DNA of 28,720 bases from Sperchopsis tessellata (taxonomy: Eukaryota; Arthropoda; Insecta; Coleoptera; Hydrophilidae). Shown in pieces: positions 1 through 12,100 of this stretch. The position numbers and the translations under genes are program-made. Each line of letters opens with the position of its first letter. Within the stretch, counting starts at the first letter, position 1. The notes under the pieces were generated by a model that was given only the letters and a program-made list of their open reading frames with translations, had not been told where the DNA came from and did no database searches. The DNA lies in assembly GCA_033557685.1 (NCBI GenBank), contig JAWQRN010000524.1, forward strand, positions 1-28,720, read 5' to 3'.

Positions 1-24
1 AAAATTATATTTTTTAATTTATAG

Positions 25-185
25 CTTCTCGTGAAAGAGCAAGAGAATCTATCCAAGAAAGCAGTGTAGAAGTCATTTATACAGCAACAGATAAATTATC
101 GGCTGCATCGGGAGATCCAAGCGAAATGTTGAAACAGGCTAAAGTTTTGGGACAGGCTACAGCACAGCTTATCCAAAGTATCAAG
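25..185 (+). CDS. TLN1/rhea: talin exon 1 of window (R2/R3 border and start of R3)
   Basis: The acceptor is ...aatttatag and the donor AAG|gttagt. The exon starts with the last two bases of a split codon and ends in phase 0. It encodes 53 full codons, including SGDPSEMLKQAKVLGQATAQ, matching the conserved talin segment SGDxxEMVRQAxxLAQAT just before the R3 vinculin-binding helix. Upstream exons lie outside the window. Confidence 0.93.
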
Positions 186-3100
186 GTTAGTTTAAATTTC
201 TTTGTACAAATAGCCAAGTTCAGAAAGTTTTTCAAATTTATATAAAACTTAGAAAGAAATATTTTTTCTTTGTGTAGTTTGGTCAGGATATAGTGGTTTG
301 TTCTTTATTATTTTTGATGTAAATGCACAATGCTTTGCACTTTTTCCGTTAATGTGTTTCTGCAATGTTCGATATCAACCACATGATCTAATATGTGAGA
401 TTGCATAGAACACTCTGTATAAAATTTTATAGGAGCTTAGCTTTTTCATTAAATCCTTTATAAAAATGGTCACCTCTACTTTGAGTAATATGTAAATTTA
501 TATACATAACAATCATATTAAATAATATTCTAGCATAATAAGGCTCATAATTGTATAGATCCAATGAAATATTGCTACCTAATATTTACTTGTTATATGA
601 GATAAACTCAACATATTTCTAAATTTTTTCTTTGAAGAATAAACATGTTATATGAATCTGCTTACAACCAATATAATTAGTTCAGTGAAAATTATGAGAC
701 GATAAAAATAACTGACATAGCTTTCCAAAAGTTCATAATTAAATTCTAGAAGTTACAAAATCTTTTACATACGTGGGCAGAGTTTCTTCAGAACTATAGC
801 TACTATATCTTATCAAAGTTCAAATTAAATATAAAATTAACGTATATAAATATAAGTTCATAATTTTTACCATGAGTTGAAATTAACTGAACAAAATGTG
901 CTATGAAAAGTAGTGGCCAAGTCAAATCAAAGTACTTAAGGTATTAGATGACTATGTGGTATAAGAAGATGTTTTTATCCTTAAGTAATTTATTGCACTC
1001 TTTATTTTAAAGAGAAATATGTACATATAGGTTTCAAATAAGTAATTCATTACTCTCTTTATTTCAAAAAGAAAAATGTTTATACAAGTTGCAAATTTTC
1101 ATTTTAAATGTGTGTCAAGACAGAGAAACATAAATAAAAACATTCCTATAAACATTTGTTGTGCATAACAACCAAAACAATTCCAAACATTTAAAAAATT
1201 CCTAACACTATAACGCTTCAATTCGTATAAATATATATATACACAAAGATCTTTAAACTTATTTAGTAGATCATATAGTCCTTTTATATCACATGGTAAC
1301 AAATTTAAAATTGGTAGAGCAGAGTAATAACCATTTTCTCAGTTAATAACAACCTGTAAGTAGGATATATCAGACCATTAACATTTCGTAATGCATGACT
1401 GTTATTTCCTTCAAAACAAGTTTCATACTTAAAAACTAACTCAGTTCATTTATAAACATAAACACCATAAACAGTCAATAACTGATCCTCTCTGTATCAC
1501 ACTAGAAGCACTCCAGTGCATAATACCATATTATACCTCAGCTCAATCTTTTTAAGACACCTAAACTGTTGCAAACACTATTAAGTCAACAACATTGTTT
1601 ATCAATATGTTTTTGCCATTTTAATGTATCATCTAAGAAACACTTAGAAACGTACACTTTGCCTGCAAAGAATTCTGTGCAGTATTAATGTATATGTTGA
1701 GATATTTCTTGCTTTTCGTCAATCTTGAAATGCATCCACTGAGTTTGTTTAACCTTTAAACTCAGTTTATTGTTTACAAACCATCCCTGTACATGCACCA
1801 GTAGAGCAGACCTGTGAACCTGTAAGATAATGAAATAGTTACCTCTTATCAGCAACTTCTTATCATCAGTACAACAATTAATTTACTGATCCAATGATAA
1901 ATTTAAAATTTCTTTCATAACTATAATAAATATAAATGGACCAATTATACTTCCTTATAGTATTCATTGAACTTCCTAATAACCTTATCATTACTCCTTA
2001 ACTTAATAATCTGCTTCCTGTTGATTAACTTAGACCTATTTCAAGGCTTAACCACAAGTTCCTTAGCAAAATAATTTACTCAATAAAAGAGAATTGTCAA
2101 CAATCGATTGCCCAAGATAGATCCAAAAAAATATCACACACAAAATCACCCTCTTCCAAACAATTCAGTACTTATTTACAAAAATAAAAACTGCTGTATC
2201 AGTACTATGCTTGTATAGGGTTTCTCATAAATTACCAACTCATATAATTTAGAAGATAATGTTAACAGAGTTATAGGCAATAGTTTGAAACTAGCTCTTG
2301 TATTTCAATTCTTCTATGGTGGTCTAATTAAACAATGATTTTGCTCATCTAAAAAGGAGCCTTCAGATGATGTATTAATCACAAAATTCAAGGGAAAACA
2401 CAGTCATTCAATTCATCTCTTTAACAATTTACTTGATAGCAGCAAGTAACAATTTGTTCCCATAGAATCTGGCTTTCTCCTGTTGCAATCTATAATTTGA
2501 TTTATACATTATGGCAAATGGTTGTAAAAATCAAGTTCTGTCTACATTGGACAAAATCTGGAATATTAAAATTACCATAGGTTTTATATTTCTTAGTATT
2601 TCTAAAAGGAAAACGATCTATCATAAATAATACAGTGTACTAAAACAGTTAGAACATTTTTTAACATTTGGTCTACTCTAAACTGAAAGCCATTCTCCTG
2701 TTCTAACCTAATTTTAAATTGATCATTTATAACCCTATATTTTCGTGTAACATGTTTTGGAGTAGATATTGATATTTTAAAGCTTAACAATGTATGGCCT
2801 AATGAACTAGTGTGTTTTACATTAAATTCTAACTTCACATATCATATAATGCTATCAGTACATGAGTTGGACCATGTGAGGTGAGGGGATGACACAGTCG
2901 AGGTTTGGATCATTCTCTTCTTTCCTTAGAATAGGTGACACATCCGTATAACCTCAGTTCAATACAAAAGGAGCACAATAAGTTTTCAGTCAAAAACCTT
3001 ACTACAAACGTCATATGTTAGTATACATTACCAGTGTTAATGATGAAAAAATATGAGCACACTTGACAAATAACTAAACAAAAATACTATTCCTTTATAT

Positions 3101-6100
3101 TTAGGGTGAAGCTGAAAAACAACCTGACTCCGATATTCAACGTCGGTTATTAGCTGCTGCTAAAACTCTTGCAGATGCAACAGCCCGTATGGTTGAGGCT
3201 GCAAGGCAGTGTGCTAGCTATCCCCATGATGTTAGTTATCAAGACTCTTTGAGAAGAACTGCCGAAGATTTACGAGATGTAACCATTGTTGCTGCCACAA
3301 CACCAGCATTGAGAGCCAAATTGGTGGATAGAGTCCAGGTAAGCTATTGTAGCCCTCAATTGTCAAAAAAAAATGTTTCAATTTAAAATATGCATTTTGT
3401 AATCAAGATTTTTTCTTCCATTAGATTTGTGCAAGAAGAGCAGTATCAACAGCTACCCAGTGCATTTCTGCTGCTCAGGCTAGTCATCAACATAACAACA
3501 ACCCTGCTACAAGAGAAGCTCTCAGAGCAGATACTTTAGAGCTTACAGAACAAATTCCTCCACTTATTAATTCAATTAAAGCAACCACGGAATCTCCTCA
3601 AGACAGCAATAATCAAGTTGAACTTATGTATGTGGCTGAAGTCTTTTTGCACGTAAGTATTTTTAATATTTTTTTTTCAATTTGAACAAATACATGAAAA
3701 CATATTAAACAATTTCAGCGTATACTGATGTTCATCACGTCACTCAAATGCCTTAGTTTTTTTATATAGTAATTTGAAAAATGTAAAAGATAATTTTATG
3801 TTATGTACCTACCTACAAAGAATTAATATAAATACGTACTTAATGGTAGGGATTTGAATATATATTTTGTTCCTAAATTTTACAAGTTACCAATGAGATA
3901 AAATTTGACTTCCAACATCTGAACTATTTCTAAACTTTCACTATTATATAACATAATTATATAAAATGTATACATAATTTTATTTAATTAATATTTTTTA
4001 CATATATGAAAATTTCAATATTTTGAGAAAACGAACTGTGAGCGCACAATTGAAAGATAGTAGTGGAATTAGTTAGTTGTATTTGTATATTTTTGAATAT
4101 CATGAAAGCAAACTATTTTTATTAAATTTTAATAAACATTTTGTGAATAGTTGCCCTATTCTCCCACAGAGGGCGCTAAATCTAAAGTTTTTCAAACTAT
4201 TTCCACATTGAGTTTATAGGGTATCCCAGAAGTTTTAATAAACAGCCTTCCTTGTCTTGGGGAGCGGAGTGTACCAATGATTGTATAGTGAGGTCACTCA
4301 TGCTGACGCCAATAATAAATTGCTCGCGCCCATCTCTTAGTAGATGAGCGCAATTTTTGGAATGCCCCTTACTTAATAGGGGCCTACAGTCAATAATCAT
4401 CTAACTTAAATTTAATTGCTGTGTTTTAAAGGTTTGAAAAATGAAATCATACAGTTTTAGTATTTAAATTATTTTTATTGTGTCTTGTGATAATATTGAC
4501 CTTGCTTAAAATCTACATGTGCTCTATTTATCACTTTTTTGCTCACGCCCATCTTACAGTAATGAGCGCAATTTTTGGAATGCCCCTTACTTAATAGGGG
4601 CCTAGAGTCAATAATTATCAAACTTAAATTTAACTGCTGTTTTTTAAAGGTTTGAAAAATGAAATCGTACGGTTTTAGTTTTTAAATTATTTTTATTGTG
4701 TCTTGTGATAATATTGTCCTTGCTTACAATGTACATGTGCTCTATTTATCACTTTTTTGCTCGCGCCCATCTTACAGTAGATGAGCGCAATTTTTGGAAT
4801 GCCTTTTATGTAATAGGCACTCACAGTTAGTATAATCAATAAGTTAAAATTTTGCTATTGTTTTTTACAGTTTTGAAAAATTAAACCAGATGGTTTTAAT
4901 TTTTAAATTATTTTTGATTGTGTCTTGGGATAATACTGTCCTTGTTTACAATCTGCATATACTCTATTTATCGTTATGAAAGAACAATGATCTGTATGTA
5001 CCAAATAATAATGCAGCAGCCACAAAATTTTACTCATCTACCAATTCAAACTATCAAATAAATCCTGTACTTTTAATTTTATTTCGTTTAAGAAATTCTG
5101 TCTTAAATAGTATATTTAACTTTCTTCATATTTTTTAACCTGAGCTTCCCCATAGGAAGGACTCAAACACAAAAATATCTTGCTATTTAAGTCAATTAAA
5201 ACCAATTCTTGTTTCACTTTAAATATTAAGAAAATTAAATAATTGAGCAAAATAACAGATATGTATTACAATTACTACTATTGACGTTATTTTAAAATCA
5301 TATTTTAATTAAATTTTCAGCCTCAAACCAAAATAAAAAACTTAAAAACAAAATCAAAATGCTCTACTTCTTCTAAAACTACTCAATATTAACTCTTTAT
5401 GAAAATGGACTGAACATTTTAAAGTATTTGCTATGGCAACAAGGTGTTGTTATTTATAAAAGAAAACTCAAAATAGATAAGTTAAAAGCAATCATTTATT
5501 GTTTTTTTTTTCAGCCTGGAACACATTTTGTTCAGTCATCACAAGCAGTTATTCCAACATTAAACGATCAAGCTGTAGCACAACAATTATCATCATCAAG
5601 TCAGCAATTCAACTCAGACTTAACAGAACTAAGAGGTGCCATTACTAGAGCAAAACCAGCTTGCCAAGGTTTAGGATTTGAAGCAGCAGCCCAACTACTT
5701 GAAAGCTTGAGTGAAGAACTTAAAGAATTCGAAAGAGCAGTGGAAGCACATAATTTGAGACCTTTACCAGGAGACACTGTTGAAAACGGTGCATACCAGC
5801 TCAGTGTAAGCAGCAAAGCAGTTAACCAAAGAGTCGCACAGTTGCTTAGTGCTTCATCACAAGGAAATGATATGTATACTGCTCAAGCTGCAAGGGATAC
5901 TGCACATAATCTTAAAACATTTACGGGAGCTATTAGACAAGTTGCTGCTACAACTAACGATGAAGAATCGCAGAAGAGACTTATCAATGTTGGTCAGGAT
6001 GTTATTTTACATTCTGCTCGTCTCATCGAAGAAGCTCAGCGCAACTTAGCTTCACCAACAGGTGGAGTTAGTCAAAACTTGGCTACTGCTGCTAAGAATG

Positions 6101-9100
6101 TCTCTAGCTTACTAAATGAAACAGTTAGTTGTCTACCAGGGCAAAGAGATGTCGATACTGCCATTACATGCATTAAAGAATGGACCCATTCTATTGAATC
6201 AGGTCAATTCCCTAGTACCAATAAAACATATGGAGAATTACAACAAGAACTTAATACTGCTGCTGCCAATTTGAACGAAGCAAGTTCAGATGTTGTGACA
6301 TCTGTTCGCAGCCCTGCCCATCTGGCTTCTTCATCCAAAGATTTTGGTTCTGCTTTCCACGAATTATTAAGTGTTTCCATGGAAATGGCTGGGCAAACTA
6401 AAGATGTTCAAGTTCGTGGCCAAATGGTCCATTCGCTGAAAAATGTGTCTACTGTTTCAAGTACATTGTTAACAACTGCCAAATCTGTTTCCGCTGATCC
6501 TAACCTACCGAATGGCAAGAACCAGCTTGCCGCAGCTGCGAGAGGTGTAACTGACAGCATTAATAATCTTGTCGAAGTTTGCACGTCAGCAGCTCCAGGC
6601 CAAACTGAATGTGAAAATGCAATCAGGAATATTCAAGCAATGAAGCCGCTATTGGACAATCCTAGTGAAGCCATCAATGATTTCAGTTACTATGAATGTT
6701 TGGATTCTGTTATGGAAAAGAGCAAGGTTTTAGGTGAAGGTATGACTGGTATCACCGAAAGTGCTAAAAAATCAGAACATGAAAAATTCGGTGAGAAAGT
6801 GAAGATTGTAAGTACTGCTATTTGTGGATTTATTGAAGCCGCTGCTCAAGCAGCATATTTGGTAAGTGTACATTTACTAAATTATTTCTTTTTTACCTAG
6901 TGATATTTATTTAAACTGCTGTCGCTAGGGACCTTGATTTTTCTGACAATTATAACATTTGACTACTGCAGCTCAGCAATAGTCCATAAATTGAAGTTCA
7001 CATGGACATTCAGGCCCATCTACATAGCAACTGGGTTAAATAAATTAATAGACATGTTGAATATGAATACATTTCCTGACTGGAGATGCTATTTTCATGT
7101 ACATTGATGGTCAAAAGTATGGAAACTGTCTAATTTTGGATAAAAAAAAATAACTTATTTCAAATAAATAATTATTCTTCTATTAATACATTGTTTTAGG
7201 ATAAAATATAAAAAAGAATTTGCCCAGCAAGAAAAAACATATTTATTGGCCAAACTTACAGAAACTTAAATATTATTTGTGTATACATCCTAATGTGTTT
7301 TTTAGTAGTTTTGTGTAATCATTTGCAATGATGACAGCGTTTCATCTTCTCGGCATAGAATTTACCAGATTTTGGTATACTTCCACAGAAATGTTCTTCC
7401 GCTCCAACTCGATAATACTGAAGAACTGACCATGATTGCTGAAACAGTGCTTGCGAATTTGTTGTTATAAATAATCCCAAACATGTTCAACTGGCTTAAA
7501 GTTAAGACTTTGAGTTGGACACTCCATTACTGTTATGTTATTTTGTATAAACCACTCCTTGATTATTTTATAAGAATGCTTAGTGTCATTATCCTACTGG
7601 AATTACCATCTCAGAGACATGTTATATTCACCATATGGAAGCTTTCATTACATTACTAAATTTCATCTTATACTAGAAACGATCCTAATACTTTTAATTT
7701 TTATTATGGGAATCATACCAGAGAAACAAAAACATCCCCACACAAAAACGCTTCCTCAGCCATGCTTGGTAGTTGGAATTTGGTAATTTTGTTTGTATTT
7801 TTTGCCTTTGGAACGTCATACATTTCGTTACTTCCGAATGAGTGGCTCTAGCTTTCATCTCTCAACAAAATAATTTTGCATTTTTGCTCAGACCATTTGG
7901 TATTTTCTCTAACAACTTTCAATGTGGCCATGCAATTCTTTCTTGAAATGAATGGCTTCTTTAGAACTATACATTCCAAATAATCCCATGCCACTCAATC
8001 GACTCTGTATAGACAACAAGGTTTTAAAGCAGTTGTTCTCTTGTGTAGAAATATATTTAGTAATTGTATTGATTTTTTTGTTTCTTTTCATGGTCTTCCA
8101 ATTCTCTGTTATGTCAGATTCATATTTTTTAAATTTAGCTATTTTAGAAATAGTTGCTCATTGTATGGTCAAATTATAAGAACTTTGTCACTGTTTCACA
8201 TTTTTCTTTGATACAATTTAATTTTTTATAATTTTTTTTAGTAGAACAGTAGTTTTTGGGAGACAACACATTGACATTCCAATACACACTAAATGCTCTC
8301 ATATAAAACTTTAAAGTAGACTGAAACATTTACTTATGTTGTACATCTGTAATCAAATATTCATAAATTAATATTTATTTTTAAAAATTGTCAAAGTTTC
8401 CATACTTTTATTAGAAAGTTGTTATAAAGAATTATTGTAATGTATGGACTCAATAAACTAAACATATTACCTATTTCAATTATATGGTCGTCATAATACT
8501 AACAATAACGATTATATGGATTATAACTCTACTAGGGGAATATCCATGTAATCATAATGATATTTTTTGTTATTATCATTAGATAAAAATTGTCAGAAAA
8601 GTTATTTAACCATTTTTAACACAATTTTTCTTATAAAAATAAATTACATTTCTTTTTATATTTTAGGTGGCTATCTCAGACTCCAGCAGTGTTGCTGGTA
8701 GACCAGGTCTTGTTGATCAAGCGCAGTTTGCAAGAGCTTCTCAAGCCATTCAACAGGGATGTGCATCTTTAACATCACCAACCAGTGCTCAACAGCAAGT
8801 TTTAACAGCTGCAACCTTAATTGCAAAACACACCAGTGCCCTTTGCAATGCATGCCGAGTTGCAAGTTCAAAAACTACCAACCCTGTTGCAAAGAGACAT
8901 TTTGTCCAATCTGCTAAAGATGTGGCGAATTCCACATCTTTCCTTGTAAAAGAGATAAAATCATTGGATTTAGAATATTCTGAGACAAACAGAAGAAGAT
9001 GTGCCGAAGCTACTAAGCCATTATTAGGTAAGAAATTTTGTTTTCGTCAAAGATTAGTTCATTTTATTTCACCGCAACATATCAAGCAAAATTGGTATAA

Positions 9101-12100
9101 TGTTGAATAAGTCGCACTTGTTATGTTATGCTTCTCCCACCTTGGATAATGATGATTTTCTATCACAATTTGAATCATGTACGTTGTTAAAATATTTCTT
9201 GCTTTTATGCAGAATGAGAATTATGTTTTTCCATCTCTGATTTTTGGTAAATGTTATAGGTTAACACCAAAGTTTATTTTCATATGTGGAATTCAAATAC
9301 CTCTCAAAAAATAAATAGCTTAAAATAAACAAATTAGTTTTCAACAACATATCTTTTAGCTACATAAAATATTTACTATTTTTTAATTTCATTGTTTTTC
9401 CTTCTTAATTAGTATGTCATTTATTGTGTTGTATACGCCTTCGCTATTAATATAAATATTATTATCTAATTACAGAAGCTGTAGAGAACCTTTGTGTATA
9501 TGCCAACTCCAGTGAATTTATAAGTGTACCTGCAAAAATATTACCCCAAGCTCGCATGGCTCAAGAACCAATAATAGAAGCTGGTCGAAAAATTATTGAC
9601 AGTTCCAGTGCTGTTCTGCGTACAGCAAAGAGCCTAGTAGTTATGCCAAGGGATCCACCTACTTGGCAACAGTTCGCCAGTCACTCCAAAAATGTGTCCG
9701 ATTCTATCAAAAAGCTAGTCTCCAGCATTAGGTATGTTCATTTTTATTTTTTGATCAGTAATATTTAATAAATAATATATTCTTGTTTGTTAATAGAGAA
9801 AGGGCCCCTGGTCAACTAGAATGTGAAGATGCCGCTACAACACTTTCCAATCACATAAGAATGTTAGACTCTGCTTATATGGATGTTGTATCACAATCTC
9901 TGGTTCCAAAACGTGGATCATCCCTTGCACAATACAACCAACAAGTTGCTAGATCTGCAGCTGAACTTGGAGATACGATTGAACCTTTAAGACAAGCTGC
10001 CAAATTTGAAGCTGAAAATATTGGACATTCTGTAAACCAATTGGTAAGTTATAAATTTGATTGTAAATAATTTGCTTTTTTCTAGTTTTGTTTTTACTCT
10101 ATAGGGATTGACATTGATACATGTCCTTGATCAAATAAAGGAAAACTGTTCCAGTTTTCATAGTAATCAATCAGATAAATATAAGAATAATATAATTTTC
10201 TTCTCACGCTCTGACGTATTATAATTTACAAGGAGTAAGGCAACACTCTGTTTTTTTAATAATAATCAGAGATATTGTTTATAATCTGCAATATACCAAT
10301 GACTATGAATAGCAAATAGGGCTGAGAAAGATATGGCCTTAAATTTTATACTATATAAACAGTAATCACGGAGCTTTTTTTTTGTTTAGCCAATCACCGA
10401 TGCCAGGGATTACGCTCCCTCACTTAGGAATTTTGCCACATCCAGTGTTTCAACTGGAATTGGGTTCTTTTACGAACATGTGGTCTTCATTTACCTACAT
10501 TACACGGGAACCACAGTTTTACGTCCCTCCCGGAATACGACCACCAAAAGGACTTTTCCCTAATCACAAAAAGCCGGCCGCCTCTGGGTCTCGAACAGGA
10601 GACCCCATACTTAGTAGCCTAGTACTTAGGCACTGAGTTAACGAGACAGCTATTTGACGAACTAATAGGTGGGACATTTAATGGCACTTACAATTGGTTG
10701 TAGTGGGACTTCTGGTCTGTGGATCCATGGGAGCTTTTAAATAGGAGAATTAAAATTTGAAAATATTTCATTGAACAATTCTCGCAGTTTAACTACTTGG
10801 AATGCTGTCTTTATGATCGATGTACCAAATGACAAAATATTGCAATGTCTCCATTTACATGATTAACGTGTCCCAGCAAATATGGAGCCATTTAAACTCA
10901 TGTAAATAAATCGGCTAATTCACTTGAAATTTCACAAATATTACTCCTGACTTTAAAAAACTTCATAATAATAAATTTTTGTAAAAGATTATTTATTACA
11001 AATAAAAAGTATACAAAAAATAAACAATTTATTACACATCACTTTTGCTCAACGATTCTGCGAGAGTCACTATGTGTACCCCACTTTTGAATATATAAAA
11101 TGATTCAATATATCAAATAACCAACCACATAAATGTGAGTCTGTGTAAATGGAGACCACAAAAATAGAGGGACAACTGTATTCTAACAAGTCATCTTAAT
11201 AGCTATGTGATTAGATACCGAGCTGTTGTGGAGCGAGAAATTGTTGGTTAGGGAAAAGCCTCATATTCGTAGTTAATTGATGCTACGTTCAACACTCCAT
11301 TCCAGTTGGAACACTGCGTGCGAGAAAGTTCATAGGTGGGGTATCCTAATCTCTGGCATCGGTATTTATCAAATATTGTACTAGAAATAGGCCAGCATTA
11401 ATTATACAAAAAATAAAACAAACTTTCCAATCAGATGAGAATATTGTTCTATTTTCTGCTTATACTGCCCTTTTATTCCTTTTACAAGCGTGAAGTCCTT
11501 TAAAAGTGTAGGTGCAAATAACATGAATCTTTCAAAACATAACCTTATAAAATGATGTTTCGAATATCAGTGACAAAATTCATAACTCTCTAGTACTTAC
11601 ACTTCTAAATGGAAATATGCCGCACAATAATTAGTAGGCAAATGAGGACCACGTCATAAAAGAACCCAATGGTTGGATAATTTACAGCAGTGGTTTATCT
11701 TATCCGCTATTGATTTTTAAACCAGTGAAAGGAAGGATATCTTAACCATATTAGTGATAAGACATTATTGATTAAAGTTTCATATGTATTTCCAAATGTT
11801 ATTCGGAAATTATAAGGCGGAACCCCATTCTTTTGAAAATATATTTGCTTTCTGTCCAAGTTTGGGATGTTGTTTAAAAAATTCTTTCTTCTCACATAAG
11901 ACTTTCATAGAAAATATTGGCCCCATTATTTAATTTACTAGTATGCCGAGCCAAATATTAAAACCAAACATTCCTTAGAAATTAACTTGTAAGTCTATTA
12001 TTGTGGTTAACCATTGTTTGAAATTCGGGATTTATCCTAAGAAAGGATTATTTTATGGCTATCAGGGTTTATATTTAAGTTTTGTATAAACCAATGTCTA

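Noticed and set aside
2602..2838. 78-codon minus-strand open frame in intron 1
   Set aside because: No recognisable family, no splice or poly(A) context that decides it, and composition like the surrounding intron.
4197..4400. 67-codon minus-strand open frame at the edge of the 218-bp repeat
   Set aside because: It overlaps the tandem repeat but is not preserved in the other units, so it is not a repeated gene.
5428..5514. Open frame extending upstream of exon 4 with its own ATG-like start, suggesting an internal-start short talin
   Set aside because: It runs through the polypyrimidine tract and acceptor of intron 3 and is not conserved talin sequence. No promoter-like feature is seen; the extension is chance read-through.
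10382..10636. 84-codon + strand open frame
   Set aside because: It lies wholly inside a SINE copy, on the strand opposite to SINE transcription, and the same sequence at 22693-22941 gives a different, shifted frame.
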